Notes: a model not told the origin generated them from the letters alone. Positions 10,065 through 20,211 are shown, numbered from the stretch's first letter. The stretch: 64,000 bases of DNA from Arthrobacter alpinus (GCF_900105965.1 NZ_FNTV01000001.1:744001-808000); one strand, 5' to 3'. Program-made: numbers and translations.

Positions 10065-10790
10065 ATGTGTGGACGCTACGTCATGGCCAGGGCAGTTGGA
10101 GATTTAGTCGCGGAGCTGGAAGCCGAGGCTGAGGCCTCCTTGGAATTGCGCGCCTCCTACAACGTTGCCCCCACCACGGATGTGCCCATTGTTCTGGAAC
10201 GGATCATCGACGGTGAGCTGCACCGCCAGATACACGTCGCCAAATGGGGGCTGGTGCCGGGCTGGGCCAAGGATGCGGCGGTGGGTGTGCGTGCCTTCAA
10301 TGCGCGCAGTGAAACGGTGGCGGCAAAGCCCACCTTCCGTGCAGCCATCAAGGCCAGACGTTGTGGTGTGCCCGTGCAGGGTTATTACGAATGGAAAAAA
10401 TCGCCGGACGGAAAGACCAAGCAGCCGTACTTTGTGCATTCCGCCGATGGCGCGTTGATCACCTTCGCCGGGCTCTACGAATGGTGGAAGGATCCGGCCA
10501 AGGAGGACGGGGCTCCGGACCAGTGGCTCTTGTCCTGCACCATCTTGACCATGGCCTCGCCGCCGGAGGGTGAGCTGGCAACCCTGCATGACCGCCTTCC
10601 CGTTCCCTTGAGCCATGATGGGCTAGCCGAGTGGCTGGACCCGGAGAACAAGGAGGCCGAGCCGCTCTTGGAAGCCGCATTGGCGCAGGGGTGGGACTTG
10701 GCAGGTGCCTGGGAGCTGGAGGCAGTGTCCGCCGCCGTGGGAAATGTGCGCAATGACACACCCGAATTGATCGTTCCCGTCACACTGTGA
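10065..10790 (+). CDS. SOS response-associated peptidase (SRAP/YedK/HMCES family)
   Basis: The 241-residue protein crosslinks to abasic sites in single-stranded DNA through Cys2, protecting them from breakage. Expected residues are present: MCGRY at the N-terminus (Cys2 after Met removal), the Asn of FNARSET, the Glu of QGYYEWKK and the His of LHDRLPVPL. The start at ATG 10065 is fixed by biochemistry, since Cys must be residue 2; in-frame starts upstream (9972, 10056) would bury it. No good ribosome site precedes it. The 3' end overlaps the convergent VOC gene by 11 bp. Confidence 0.9.
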   Translation: MCGRYVMARAVGDLVAELEAEAEASLELRASYNVAPTTDVPIVLERIIDGELHRQIHVAKWGLVPGWAKDAAVGVRAFNARSETVAAKPTFRAAIKARRCGVPVQGYYEWKKSPDGKTKQPYFVHSADGALITFAGLYEWWKDPAKEDGAPDQWLLSCTILTMASPPEGELATLHDRLPVPLSHDGLAEWLDPENKEAEPLLEAALAQGWDLAGAWELEAVSAAVGNVRNDTPELIVPVTL

Positions 10791-11217
10791 CGTGGCCGGC
10801 TTCGTCAACTAGCCAGCTCGGGTTGTAGGCGACCTCCCAGCGGAAGCCATCCGGATCGGCAAAATAGCCGCTGTACCCGCCCCAAGACTGCGTCCGGGGA
10901 GGATGGGCGACGGCGGCTCCGGCCTTTTGCGCGTCCCTCACCACGGCGTCGACCTCTTGGGGGCTGCCAACATTGTGACTGAGGGTAATGGGCGGAACGC
11001 CGCCGGGGGATTGGAAGCTTTCGGACTCTACCCCAAGCTCCTTGGCCATGGCGCTGCGGTTCCAGAGGGAGAGGATCAGGCCGTGGTTCACCTGAATGAA
11101 GATGACCTCCCCGGGAACCTCGAAATGTGCCTTCCAGCCGAGGCCGGAGATGTAAAAGTCACGGGAGCGCAAAACGTCGCGGACCCCCAGTGAAATAAAG
11201 TTCAGCTGTTGATCCAC
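10780..11217 (-). CDS. VOC family (glyoxalase/bleomycin resistance fold) protein
   Basis: This 145-residue protein has two beta-alpha-beta-beta-beta units of the vicinal oxygen chelate fold: FISLGVRDVLRSRDFYISGLG at the start and GYSGYFADPDGFRWEVAYNP near the end. Such proteins are metal-dependent lyases, dioxygenases or drug-binding proteins; nothing in the sequence fixes the substrate. ATG at 11217 is preceded by AAGGACCCC. The next gene upstream on this strand is a GNAT acetyltransferase, 26 bp away, so they may be co-transcribed. Confidence 0.8.
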   Translation of the reverse strand: MDQQLNFISLGVRDVLRSRDFYISGLGWKAHFEVPGEVIFIQVNHGLILSLWNRSAMAKELGVESESFQSPGGVPPITLSHNVGSPQEVDAVVRDAQKAGAAVAHPPRTQSWGGYSGYFADPDGFRWEVAYNPSWLVDEAGHVTV

Positions 11218-11243
11218 GAGGGGTCCTTTGCGGCTAGGTGTTC

Positions 11244-11750
11244 TTAGTCGTCGGCTTCTTCTGGTGACCAGCGGTGGAAGTCAAGGGAGAGGTAGAGCGC
11301 CAGGGCGGCCGAGTTGGTCGATTCCACGCGCAGGGCCACATCGGTCTTGCCTTCGTTGAAAAGCGTGTCCATGGTGGCAAGCACCAGGTCTTCGGCCAGG
11401 CCGCGTCGGCGGTGCTGGCGGTCGGTGATCAATTCGATGATGAAGGGTGCATCGGGGGTGTCATCACCCACGGCATGTTCCACAACGAGCACAGCGGCGA
11501 CGATCTTGCCGGCGTCGTCCAAGGCAACGTGTGAGGCTTGGGGGAGAAGCGCGCCGTACTTGCCGGCCAATGATTCCTTCATGTCGGCCAGGGCCACGTC
11601 CAGGGAATCGCCCACAACGCTGGCGTCGTACGCGGTGAAGTAGAGCTCGCCGAGGCGTGCGGCATCGGATTCTTGCACGGTTCGGGAAGCAATGGTGAGT
11701 TCCCGTTCCAGCGGAGTGGTCTTAGCGATGAGGGTGACCATGTCAGTCAT
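11244..11750 (-). CDS. GNAT N-acetyltransferase
   Basis: The 168-residue protein has the acetyl-CoA binding motif A in [20 protein letters not shown] and the C-terminal TNSAALALYLSLDF segment of GNAT enzymes. Substrate unknown. Start is the ATG at 11750, which has AAGGAG eight bases upstream; an ATG at 11807 would add 19 residues without a ribosome site. It precedes the VOC gene on the same strand. Confidence 0.8.
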   Translation of the reverse strand: MTDMVTLIAKTTPLERELTIASRTVQESDAARLGELYFTAYDASVVGDSLDVALADMKESLAGKYGALLPQASHVALDDAGKIVAAVLVVEHAVGDDTPDAPFIIELITDRQHRRRGLAEDLVLATMDTLFNEGKTDVALRVESTNSAALALYLSLDFHRWSPEEADD

Positions 11751-11918
11751 GGAACGCTCCTTAAAAAATCGTTGTGGCGCCATTAGTACGGCTGAATCGA
11801 AGGCCATAAGGCCATGGTAGACGTCAGTTGCTTTGTCAGCTATCTACATAACGTCTTCTGTGCAGAACTAATGCCCGCACATGCTTTTTCACCATGGGCG
11901 GTTACCTGCCGTGTGGCT

Positions 11919-11959
11919 TTGAGCGTACACTTAAATTTATTAGAATATATGTACTAATA
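11919..11959 (+). promoter_or_regulatory. Putative promoter and operator for the DUF6504-dnaE2 operon
   Basis: A sigma-70-like promoter is visible: TTGAGC at 11919-11924, a 16-bp spacer, and TAGAAT at 11941-11946. A dyad TATTAG-10-CTAATA (11938-11959) overlaps the -10 element, as an operator would. It does not resemble the actinobacterial LexA box (GAAC-N4-GTTC), which I could not find upstream of dnaE2. The region is unusually AT-rich. Confidence 0.45.
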
Positions 11960-12021
11960 CAAAAGATGCGCCCGGAACGTAGTGAATTGTTTGTTCAGCC
12001 GGGCTGGGATGGAGGGCGCAT

Positions 12022-12354
12022 GTGGGCATCTTCAGTGAAGCCGTAGAGATGGAGCGTTCGCCTTCGGGTGAACTGCTGCGATTGACATGGCGCGGCGTCA
12101 GCTACTCCATAGGCCCACATCCTTTGTGCTGGTATGAACGGCGCCCTTGGTGGGAGAGCGAAACCCGCATACCGCCAGGGGAAGGAGTGGGCATTGTTGA
12201 CACTCAGATGTGGCGGCTTCAGCTTCATCGGGAAGGGCAAGCGGAAGCCCTGACTCTTGACGTGGTGCGGTACCGCCCAGCCGAGCGTTGGCGCGTCATA
12301 AAGATTCATGAAGCCGTTGACGATGTTTTCAAGGAGGAGCTGGGAGGTGCGTAA
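12022..12354 (+). CDS. DUF6504-type small protein preceding dnaE2
   Basis: A 110-residue basic protein without membrane segment or known catalytic motif. It resembles the small DUF6504 proteins that in many actinobacteria accompany imuB and dnaE2, with RLTWRGVSYSIGPHPLCWYERRPWW and an arginine-rich C-terminal half. The start is GTG 12022, with GGAGGG about 6 bp upstream; the overlapping ATG at 12020 is in another frame. Its stop lies 8 bp inside dnaE2, so the two are coupled. A role in translesion synthesis is inferred from this position only. Confidence 0.65.
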   Translation: MGIFSEAVEMERSPSGELLRLTWRGVSYSIGPHPLCWYERRPWWESETRIPPGEGVGIVDTQMWRLQLHREGQAEALTLDVVRYRPAERWRVIKIHEAVDDVFKEELGGA

Positions 12355-15300
12355 CTTTGTCCATTTGCATAGTTCTTCGGCCTTCAGCGCGCACTTTGGT
12401 GTTTCCTGGCCGGAGGATCTGGCCACAGCTGGATCGGTGGATGGTGACGCACTCGCCATCACAGATAGGGACGGCCTGTACGGAGCCGTCAAGCACGTCA
12501 AAGCGTGCCTGGCGGCCAAGATCGATCCGATTATTGGAGTTGACTTGGCTGTCCTTGAAGACGGGCCGGACGGCTTGGAAACGGCGGGCCGGGTTGTTGT
12601 GCTGGCCCACGGCGGAACCTTCTTAACTCCGGGTACGGGCTATGCGGCGCTTTGCCGCCTCATCTCCGCAGCCCATGCGCAGAGCAAAAAGGTGGGGGTG
12701 ACCATGGAGCAATTGGCCACTGCTGTGTTGGATCCTTTGACCGGAAAACCTGCACTGACAGTGTTGCTCGGTCCGCTGTCACCTGTAGGGAGGGCCATGG
12801 GTGGGCGTAGGTATTTGCTGCCCCGCACAAAGTTTTTGGCATGGCGCAACGCCATGCCTGCCGGTTCCCTGGTGGTGGAGATTGTCAGCCACCTGAGCGC
12901 CCCGGGTGCGGCGATGAGTACGGCCCACGCCGTACGAATGCTCAAGCTCGCACAGGAATTCGATGTTCCTGCGGTGCTGAGCAACGCCGCACGCTATGGC
13001 AGGGAGGAGGATGCGCCCACAGCCGATGTCCTTGACGCGGCGCGGAACATCGCCCCTTTGGATCAGCTCAACGATCTGCAGCCCACGGCGCAGGCCTGGC
13101 TAAAAAGCGCCGCCGGGATGTATGCCGTTGCACAAGAAATTGTGTACCAGGCCGGCTACGGCAGCGCGGAGCTGGGCCAGCTGTGGGCCAACACTGCCCA
13201 GCTGGCAGACAAATGCAGGCTTGATCCGGCCGATGATCTGGGGTGGAAAAAACCGACCACCCCTGAATCGGAGGTGTTGGGGCTGGCCCAACCGGCAGGA
13301 CTGGAACTGCGACAGCGCAGCGAAGCCGGGTTGAACCAGCGTTTTGGCGGACTCTCACACGGAAAACTTCGTGACGTACGTGTCCGGCTGGAAACAGAGC
13401 TGGAGACCATTGGCGAGTTGGGTTTTGAATCATACTTCCTAACGGTGGCGGAAGTGTCTGAAATGATCCGGACCATGGGGGTGCGCCGGGCCGCACGAGG
13501 TTCCGGGGCGTCGTCGTTGGTCAATTACTTATTGGGCATCAGCGCCGTGGATCCCATTGCCAATGATCTTCTCTTTGAGCGCTTCCTCTCCCATGACAGG
13601 GCCACGCTGCCAGATATTGACATCGATGTAGAGAGCGCCGAACGCCACAATGTCTATAGGCGCATCTTTGACCGTTTTGGTTCACAGCGGGTCACCTTGA
13701 TGAGCATGCAAAACAGTTATCGTGCCCGTGGCGCCGTCAGGGATGCCGGGCTGGCGTTGGGCATCAACAAAGGAGAGATCGATCAGATCGCCAAGCAGTT
13801 GTGGCGATTTTCGGCCGGTTCCTTCAGGGAAGCGTTGGAGGAAAAGCCGGAGTTGCGGGATTTTGCCGCCCAGGTTCGGCAGTCTCGCGAAGAGTATGAA
13901 GGCCACGAAGAGTATGGAGAGCAGCCACAGCGCGGCGGTGCCCAGTTGGATCTGCTGGTGGACTTGACCGAGCGGCTGGACAGCTTGCCCCGGCATATTT
14001 CCATGCACCCGTGTGGTGTGATTCTGGGGGATTCGTCCTTGCTGAACCGCACCCCGGTCCAACCCAGCGGCATGGGGCTGCCCATGAGCCAATTCGACAA
14101 ACACGACATGGACGCCATGGGCATGCTCAAACTCGACGTCCTGGGTGTGCGCATGCAAAGCGCCATGGCCTATGCGGTGCGGGAAATTATCCGCCTGCAC
14201 CCCTCCAAGGAGGCTGTGGTTGCCGAAGGAGGCCATGTCACAGATGCGCCGTTTATTAGCGACGACGGCGGGATCGACCTTGACGCGCTCCCGCTCGACG
14301 ACGAACCCACCTTTGAACTGATCCGCAGCACCCACACACTGGGCTGTTTTCAAATTGAATCACCAGGACAGCGCGAACTTGTGGGGAAGATGGCACCCAC
14401 GGAGTTCAGCGACCTTGTTATTGACATCTCTTTGTTCCGTCCGGGGCCCATGAAATCCAATATGGTCAAACCGTATTTGGAGAGTCGTGCGGGTTTTGCG
14501 AAGCCGCATTACGCCCACCCCGATCTCATCCCGGTTCTGCAAGAGACCCATGGCGTGACGGTCTTTCACGAGCAGGTGTTGCGTACTTTCAGCAAAATGA
14601 CCGGGTGCACCTTGTCTCGTGCTGACGAGTTCAGGCGCGGACTGGGCAACCCGAAGGTGGAGCCCGCGGTCGAGAAATATTATCGGGACCATGCAGCGGA
14701 GAACGATTACACACAAGCCGTGATTGATGAGGTGTGGGAGACGCTGAAGGCTTTTGGCAGCTTCGGGTTTTGCAAGGCGCACGGGGCGGCCTTTGCCGTC
14801 CCCACCTACCAATCGGCGTGGTTGAAGGCTCACCATCCGGCCGAGTTTTTGACCGGCCTGTGGGAGCACGATCCTGGCATGTATCCGCGCCGACTACTGG
14901 TGGCCGAGGCGAGGAGGTTGGGAATTCCCATCCTGCCATTGGACATCAACGCCAGCGGTGGGCAGTACCGGGCCGAGCGGATTGCGCGGGGGTCCGGAGC
15001 CGGCGTGTTGACGGAAGGCGCTCAGGAATATGGTCCCGTGACGGGGATTCGTTTGAGCCTGGCCGGGGTGTACGGGCTTTCCGGAACAGAGCTTAAACGG
15101 ATTCTGGCCGGTCAGCCCTATGATTCCCTGGCCGATCTGCGCGACAGGGCCAAACTCAGCAGGCCAACCCTCAAGCGGTTGGCACAATTGGGGGCGCTGG
15201 ATTCACTGCACCGACAAGCGCAACGCGCCACCGGGAACACGGCCAACCGTGCCGATCTGGTGGCTCACGTGAACAGCCTCCCGGCGCGCAAGTCCAGCAG

Positions 15301-15865
15301 ACGCAACGAACCCATCGAGGGGCAGCTCGCCTTTCCCATGGAAGATGTGGAATTGGGCACATTGGCCGCGGAACATCCTGCCGCCAGTCCAGCCGAAACC
15401 GTGCGCACCGAGCTGGATCTGTTGTCTCTAGATGTTAGTGACCACCTCATGGGAAGCTACGCGCCACTGTTGGGCGCACTCGGTGTGCGGAAGGCGGAGG
15501 AACTTCTGGGATTGCGAAACAACACCGAGGTTCTGGTGGCTGGGGTCCGGGTGGCCACCCAAACTCCGCCAATGCGAGGGGGAAAGCGGGTGGTATTCAT
15601 CAGTATCGACGACGGCACGGGCTGTGTTGACACCGTCTTCTTTAGCGAGGCGCAGGAAAAGTCGGGGCCGCTGCTTTTTGGCACCCGCATGCTGCTGATT
15701 CGAGGGTTGACCCGGCGCACGGGTCCGCGGGGAATCTCAGTGCAGGCGTTGCAGGCCTGGGACCTGCACGACACCGCGAAGCTGCCGGCGCCTGACGTGT
15801 TGGAAGGCGTCCCACCAAACCGATACCATCAAAGAGGCTCACAGCAACCACCGTATGTTGCTTAA
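12347..15865 (+). CDS. dnaE2: Error-prone DNA polymerase III alpha subunit (DnaE2)
   Basis: This 1172-residue C-family polymerase performs damage-induced mutagenic synthesis. Domains in order: N-terminal PHP domain beginning FVHLHSSSAFS; palm with the catalytic aspartates in LPDIDIDVES; fingers with FGFCKAHGAAFA; helix-hairpin-helix region; and an OB-fold near the C-terminus (VLVAGVRVATQTP to CVDTVFF). It is DnaE2 rather than DnaE1 by its length and the degenerate PHP. GTG at 12347 is chosen because AAGGAGG lies 9 nt upstream and the protein then begins at the PHP motif. imuA' and imuB, its usual partners, are not adjacent. Confidence 0.93.
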   Translation: MRNFVHLHSSSAFSAHFGVSWPEDLATAGSVDGDALAITDRDGLYGAVKHVKACLAAKIDPIIGVDLAVLEDGPDGLETAGRVVVLAHGGTFLTPGTGYAALCRLISAAHAQSKKVGVTMEQLATAVLDPLTGKPALTVLLGPLSPVGRAMGGRRYLLPRTKFLAWRNAMPAGSLVVEIVSHLSAPGAAMSTAHAVRMLKLAQEFDVPAVLSNAARYGREEDAPTADVLDAARNIAPLDQLNDLQPTAQAWLKSAAGMYAVAQEIVYQAGYGSAELGQLWANTAQLADKCRLDPADDLGWKKPTTPESEVLGLAQPAGLELRQRSEAGLNQRFGGLSHGKLRDVRVRLETELETIGELGFESYFLTVAEVSEMIRTMGVRRAARGSGASSLVNYLLGISAVDPIANDLLFERFLSHDRATLPDIDIDVESAERHNVYRRIFDRFGSQRVTLMSMQNSYRARGAVRDAGLALGINKGEIDQIAKQLWRFSAGSFREALEEKPELRDFAAQVRQSREEYEGHEEYGEQPQRGGAQLDLLVDLTERLDSLPRHISMHPCGVILGDSSLLNRTPVQPSGMGLPMSQFDKHDMDAMGMLKLDVLGVRMQSAMAYAVREIIRLHPSKEAVVAEGGHVTDAPFISDDGGIDLDALPLDDEPTFELIRSTHTLGCFQIESPGQRELVGKMAPTEFSDLVIDISLFRPGPMKSNMVKPYLESRAGFAKPHYAHPDLIPVLQETHGVTVFHEQVLRTFSKMTGCTLSRADEFRRGLGNPKVEPAVEKYYRDHAAENDYTQAVIDEVWETLKAFGSFGFCKAHGAAFAVPTYQSAWLKAHHPAEFLTGLWEHDPGMYPRRLLVAEARRLGIPILPLDINASGGQYRAERIARGSGAGVLTEGAQEYGPVTGIRLSLAGVYGLSGTELKRILAGQPYDSLADLRDRAKLSRPTLKRLAQLGALDSLHRQAQRATGNTANRADLVAHVNSLPARKSSRRNEPIEGQLAFPMEDVELGTLAAEHPAASPAETVRTELDLLSLDVSDHLMGSYAPLLGALGVRKAEELLGLRNNTEVLVAGVRVATQTPPMRGGKRVVFISIDDGTGCVDTVFFSEAQEKSGPLLFGTRMLLIRGLTRRTGPRGISVQALQAWDLHDTAKLPAPDVLEGVPPNRYHQRGSQQPPYVA

Positions 15866-15901
15866 ACATGGAGCCATACATGACAAAACAAGGAGTTACC
15901 A

Positions 15902-17914
15902 GTGCCAGTGGATACACAGATCACCCTCACAGTCGATGGCGAGACGACGACGGTGGCCACAGGCACCACCGGAGCGGAACTGTTCTTTGAACGCCGCGAG
16001 GTAGTCGTCATGCGCGTAGAGGGAGTGTTGAAGGACCTTTCAGCCGAGCTCGAGGCAGACGCTTCCGTGGAAGCCGTCACGATTGATTCCCCCGACGGCC
16101 TGGACGTGCTGCGCCACTCCACCGCCCACGTCATGGCCCAGGCCGTGCAGCAGCTGCGCCCCGACGCCAAGCTTGGCATTGGCCCGTACATCACCGACGG
16201 TTTCTACTTCGACTTTGATGTGGCTGAGCCCTTCACACCCGAAGACCTGAAGACGCTTGAGAAGATGATGCTCAAGATCGTCAACCAGAACCAGAAGTTC
16301 GCCCGCCGCGTTGTCTCCGAGGACGAGGCCCGCGTTGCCATGGCCAACGAGCCGTACAAGCTGGAACTGTTGGGCAAGAAGAACGATGCCGCCGCCGACT
16401 CCGCCGAAGGCGTCAATGTTGAGGTTGGTGCCGGTGACATCACCATCTACTCCAACATCGACCGCAAGAGCGGTGAAGAAGTATGGTGCGATCTGTGCCG
16501 CGGCCCGCACCTGCCCAACACGAAGCTGATCTCCAACGCCTTCGCCCTGACCCGCACCTCCGCCGCCTACTGGCTGGGCAACCAGAACAACCAGCAGCTG
16601 CAGCGCATCTACGGCACGGCCTGGCCCACCAAGGAAGCTCTCAAGGCCTACCAGGAGCGCATCGCCGAGGCGGAACGTCGCGACCACCGCAAGCTCGGTG
16701 TGGAACTTGACCTCTTCTCCTTCCCCGACGAGCTGGGATCCGGCCTGCCCGTGTTCCACCCCAAGGGCGGAATCATCCGCAAGGAAATGGAAGACTACTC
16801 GCGCAAGCGCCACGTCGAGGCCGGCTACGACTTCGTCTACACACCGCACATCACCAAGGGCCACCTCTACGAGGTCTCCGGCCACCTTGACTGGTACCGC
16901 GATGGCATGTTCCCGCCCATGCACGTTGATGCTGAGCTGAATGAGGACGGCACGGTGCGCAAGCCCGGCCAGGACTACTTCCTCAAGCCCATGAACTGCC
17001 CCATGCACAACCTGATCTTCCGCTCCCGCGGCCGCTCCTACCGTGAACTGCCGCTGCGCCTGTTCGAATTCGGCTCGGTCTACCGATACGAGAAGTCCGG
17101 CGTGGTGCACGGCCTGACGCGCGTGCGCGGCATGACACAGGACGACGCCCACATCTACTGCACCAAGGAGCAGATGAAGGATGAGCTCACCGAAACGCTG
17201 AATTTTGTCCTCTCCCTGCTCAAGGATTACGGCCTGGAGGACTTCTACCTGGAGCTCTCAACGAAGAACGAGGAGAAGTTCGTCGGCGACGACGACGTCT
17301 GGGAAGAGGCCACGCGCACGCTGGCCGAGGTTGCCGAGGCCTCCGGCCTGGAACTCGTCGCCGACCCCGGTGGAGCCGCGTTCTACGGACCCAAGATCTC
17401 CGTGCAGGCCAAGGACGCCTTGGGCCGCACCTGGCAGATGTCCACCATCCAGCTGGACTTCAACCTGCCTGAGCGCTTTGAGCTTGAGTACCAGGCAGCC
17501 GATGGCACACGCCAGCGCCCCGTCATGATCCACCGGGCCCTGTTCGGTTCCGTGGAGCGCTTCATGGGCGTGCTGACCGAGCACTACGCCGGCGCCTTCC
17601 CGGCCTGGCTTTCACCGGTCCAGGTTGTGGCCATCCCCGTGGCCGAGGCGTTCAACGACTACATGTTCGACGTCGTTGCGCAGCTGAAGAAGGCCGGCAT
17701 CCGTGCCGAGGTGGACATCTCCAGCGACCGCTTCCCGAAGAAGATCCGCACCGCCAGCAAGGACAAGATCCCGTTCGTGCTGATCGCCGGCGGGGACGAC
17801 GCTGACGCCAACGCCGTGTCCTTCCGCTTCCGCGATGGCAGCCAAGACAACGGTGTGGCCGTAGATGAGGCAGTGCGGCGCATTGTCGAAGCTGTCCGCA
17901 ACCGGACCGCATAA
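15902..17914 (+). CDS. thrS: Threonyl-tRNA synthetase
   Basis: This 670-residue class II synthetase charges tRNA-Thr. Seen are an N-terminal TGS domain, the second additional (editing) domain with [12 protein letters not shown], the catalytic core with the zinc cysteine in MNCPMHN and the histidine in IHRALFGS, and a C-terminal anticodon-binding domain ([13 protein letters not shown] onward). The GTG start has AAGGAGTTACCA upstream. It starts the thrS-HIT-pgsA run conserved in actinobacteria. Confidence 0.97.
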   Translation: MPVDTQITLTVDGETTTVATGTTGAELFFERREVVVMRVEGVLKDLSAELEADASVEAVTIDSPDGLDVLRHSTAHVMAQAVQQLRPDAKLGIGPYITDGFYFDFDVAEPFTPEDLKTLEKMMLKIVNQNQKFARRVVSEDEARVAMANEPYKLELLGKKNDAAADSAEGVNVEVGAGDITIYSNIDRKSGEEVWCDLCRGPHLPNTKLISNAFALTRTSAAYWLGNQNNQQLQRIYGTAWPTKEALKAYQERIAEAERRDHRKLGVELDLFSFPDELGSGLPVFHPKGGIIRKEMEDYSRKRHVEAGYDFVYTPHITKGHLYEVSGHLDWYRDGMFPPMHVDAELNEDGTVRKPGQDYFLKPMNCPMHNLIFRSRGRSYRELPLRLFEFGSVYRYEKSGVVHGLTRVRGMTQDDAHIYCTKEQMKDELTETLNFVLSLLKDYGLEDFYLELSTKNEEKFVGDDDVWEEATRTLAEVAEASGLELVADPGGAAFYGPKISVQAKDALGRTWQMSTIQLDFNLPERFELEYQAADGTRQRPVMIHRALFGSVERFMGVLTEHYAGAFPAWLSPVQVVAIPVAEAFNDYMFDVVAQLKKAGIRAEVDISSDRFPKKIRTASKDKIPFVLIAGGDDADANAVSFRFRDGSQDNGVAVDEAVRRIVEAVRNRTA

Positions 17915-17947
17915 GCCCCTCCCTCGCGAAAAAAGGACGTATAAAGC

Positions 17948-18511
17948 GTGAACGAGCAAGGTGCGGTGGCCAACGCCGTTGAGGACGATTTTGAGCTCCC
18001 TGGAGTTCCTGATGCCTTTCAGCGGCTCTGGACACCGCACCGGCTCGCCTACGTCAAAAAGGGTGAGCAGGTTTCCGGCGTCCATGACTGCCCGTTCTGT
18101 GCAGCCCCTGGACGCAGCGATGAGGAATCCCTGATTGTCCATCGCGGCGAGCTGGCTTATGTGGTCCTGAACTTGTTCCCTTACAACCCCGGACACCTAC
18201 TGGTGTGCCCCTACCGCCATGTTCCGGACTACACGGACCTGACGGTGGAGGAAACAGCAGAATTCGCCGCGTTGACCCAGCACGCCATGCGGGTGCTGCG
18301 GACGGTCTCCAAGCCATCCGGATTCAATTTGGGCATGAACCAAGGCGTTACCGGTGGGGCAGGCATTGCCGCTCACCTGCATCAACACATCGTGCCCAGG
18401 TGGGGTGGCGACGGAAATTTCCTGCCCATCATCGCCGGGACCAAAGCCATCACCCAGACGTTGGCAGACGTGCGCGAGCAGGTTGCCAATGGCTGGAACA
18501 CACTCGAATAG
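17948..18511 (+). CDS. HIT-domain protein (Ap4A phosphorylase-like)
   Basis: The 187-residue protein has the HIT triad motif HLHQHIVPRW and the long upstream region (LNLFPYNPGHLLVCPYRHV) seen in Rv2613c of M. tuberculosis, which is an Ap4A phosphorylase. It is in the same place, directly after thrS, so the same activity is likely. GTG start with AAAAGGACG upstream. pgsA follows after 7 bp. Confidence 0.88.
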   Translation: MNEQGAVANAVEDDFELPGVPDAFQRLWTPHRLAYVKKGEQVSGVHDCPFCAAPGRSDEESLIVHRGELAYVVLNLFPYNPGHLLVCPYRHVPDYTDLTVEETAEFAALTQHAMRVLRTVSKPSGFNLGMNQGVTGGAGIAAHLHQHIVPRWGGDGNFLPIIAGTKAITQTLADVREQVANGWNTLE

Positions 18512-18518
18512 GTTCTTG

Positions 18519-19145
18519 ATGCTGAACAAGTATGCCCGAGCGCTCTTTGCCGCCATCTTCACGCCTATGGCTGCGCTGCTGGTGCGGTTGAAGGTTTCCC
18601 CCGATGCCGTCACAATCGTGGGAACCCTCGGCGTGGCCGCAGGCGCACTCATCGGCTACCCGCTCGGGGAACTCTTTTGGGGCACGGTGGTCATCACGGT
18701 CTTCGTCTTCTCTGACATTCTCGATGGGCTCATGGCCCGCATGATTGGCCGAAAGGGCAACTGGGGCGCCTTTCTTGACTCCACCCTTGACCGGGTGGGC
18801 GACGGTGCCGTGTTTGCCGGCATTGTGATCTGGTTCTACACCGGCGGCGACAACCACTTCATCGCAGCCCTGGCCTTGACCTGCCTGGTGCTCGGTTCAA
18901 TCGTCTCGTACGCCAAGGCACGGGCCGAAGGCTTAGGCATGACGGCCAACGTTGGCATCGCCGAACGCTCCGACCGCCTGGTCGTGGTGCTCGTGGCAAC
19001 CGGGCTGGTAGGCCTGGGAGTCCCGGAAGCCGTCCTCGCCGTCGTACTTGTTTTGCTCGCCATTGCCAGCCTTGTCACCGTCTTCCAAAGGATCGGCACC
19101 GTGCGTCGCCAAGCCATGGCCGCTGCCGCAGAATTGGGACAGTAA
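18519..19145 (+). CDS. pgsA: Phosphatidylinositol phosphate synthase (PgsA-type CDP-alcohol phosphatidyltransferase)
   Basis: This 208-residue membrane enzyme joins CDP-diacylglycerol to inositol 1-phosphate, giving the anchor of actinobacterial phosphoinositides. It has the CDP-alcohol phosphotransferase signature D-G-x2-A-R-x8-G-x3-D-x3-D (DGLMAR, then GAFLDSTLD) and about six helices. The start at ATG 18519 (or TTG 18516) follows the HIT stop by a few bases; the longer in-frame ORF overlaps the HIT gene and is rejected. In mycobacteria patA and pimA follow this gene; here pdxS does. Confidence 0.9.
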   Translation: MLNKYARALFAAIFTPMAALLVRLKVSPDAVTIVGTLGVAAGALIGYPLGELFWGTVVITVFVFSDILDGLMARMIGRKGNWGAFLDSTLDRVGDGAVFAGIVIWFYTGGDNHFIAALALTCLVLGSIVSYAKARAEGLGMTANVGIAERSDRLVVVLVATGLVGLGVPEAVLAVVLVLLAIASLVTVFQRIGTVRRQAMAAAAELGQ

Positions 19146-19249
19146 CACTCATTTTTAGCCGCGTATCTGGCAGGAATAGACTTTCGGTACCCGTGCGATG
19201 AATCACGTCGACGGGGTTAATCTAATCGTTCCTTTCCAGAGGGGTTTTT

Positions 19250-20152
19250 GTGTCTACACCCGATGTAACACCGGTGACCGGCAGCAGCCGAGTCAAGCGC
19301 GGCATGGCGGATATGCTCAAGGGCGGCGTCATCATGGACGTTGTCAACGTTGAGCAGGCAAAGATTGCCGAAGATGCCGGCGCCGTGGCCGTCATGGCCT
19401 TGGAGCGCGTGCCCGCAGACATCCGTGCGCAGGGCGGCGTGTCCCGCGCTAGCGACCCGGACATGATCGACGCCATCATTGCTGCCGTCTCCATCCCCGT
19501 GATGGCAAAGGCCCGCATTGGTCACTTCGTCGAGGCCCAGGTTCTGGAATCCCTCGGTGTTGACTACGTTGACGAGTCCGAGGTCCTGACCCCTGCCGAT
19601 TACGAGCACCACATCGACAAGTGGAACTTCAAGGTTCCCTTCGTCTGCGGCGCCACCAACCTCGGTGAGGCGCTGCGCCGCATCAACGAAGGTGCTGCCA
19701 TGATCCGCTCCAAGGGCGAGGCCGGCACCGGCGACGTCTCCAACGCCACAGGCCACATGCGCAAGATTCGCACGCAGATCGCCCAGCTGGCAGCCCTGCC
19801 CAAGGACGAGCTCTACGTGGCCGCCAAGGAACTTCAGGCACCGTATGAACTCGTCAAGGAAGTTGCCGAAGCAGGCAAACTCCCCGTTGTGCTCTTCACC
19901 GCTGGCGGCATCGCCACCCCGGCCGACGCCGCCATGATGATGCAGCTCGGCGCCGACGGCGTATTTGTTGGCTCGGGCATCTTCAAGTCCGGAAACCCGG
20001 CACAGCGCGCCGCTGCCGTCGTCAAGGCCACCACGTTCTTCGACGACGCCAAGGTCATCGCCGATGTTTCGCGCGGACTGGGCGAGGCCATGGTTGGCAT
20101 CAACGTCGCCGACATCCCCGAGCCGCACCGCCTGGCCGAGCGCGGCTGGTAA
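19250..20152 (+). CDS. pdxS: Pyridoxal 5'-phosphate synthase lyase subunit PdxS
   Basis: This 300-residue (beta/alpha)8 enzyme makes pyridoxal phosphate from ribose 5-phosphate, glyceraldehyde 3-phosphate and ammonia supplied by PdxT. Signature segments seen: [35 protein letters not shown], the lysine in [10 protein letters not shown] and the second in [19 protein letters not shown]. Length is typical. PdxT, usually next door, is 6.8 kb away with six kilobases of other genes between. GTG start after AGGGG. Confidence 0.96.
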   Translation: MSTPDVTPVTGSSRVKRGMADMLKGGVIMDVVNVEQAKIAEDAGAVAVMALERVPADIRAQGGVSRASDPDMIDAIIAAVSIPVMAKARIGHFVEAQVLESLGVDYVDESEVLTPADYEHHIDKWNFKVPFVCGATNLGEALRRINEGAAMIRSKGEAGTGDVSNATGHMRKIRTQIAQLAALPKDELYVAAKELQAPYELVKEVAEAGKLPVVLFTAGGIATPADAAMMMQLGADGVFVGSGIFKSGNPAQRAAAVVKATTFFDDAKVIADVSRGLGEAMVGINVADIPEPHRLAERGW

Positions 20153-20164
20153 CACTCCGAGTGC

Positions 20165-20198
20165 CGGTGCTGCAGGGAGGAAAATCTCTGCAGCACCG
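20165..20198 (+). terminator. Hairpin after pdxS
   Basis: A perfect 11-bp stem (20165-20175 and 20188-20198) with a 12-nt loop starts 12 bp after the pdxS stop. It lacks a U-tract. It probably ends or stabilises the pdxS transcript. Confidence 0.5.
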
Positions 20199-20211
20199 CC
20201 TCATCCCGACG

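Noticed and set aside
11808..12021. LexA box upstream of dnaE2
   Set aside because: GAAC and GTTC occur at about 11974-11998 but 13 bases apart, not 4.
16040..17152. A 370-codon minus-strand frame
   Set aside because: Antisense shadow of thrS; no motif or ribosome site.
19217..20155. A 312-codon minus-strand frame
   Set aside because: Antisense shadow of pdxS.
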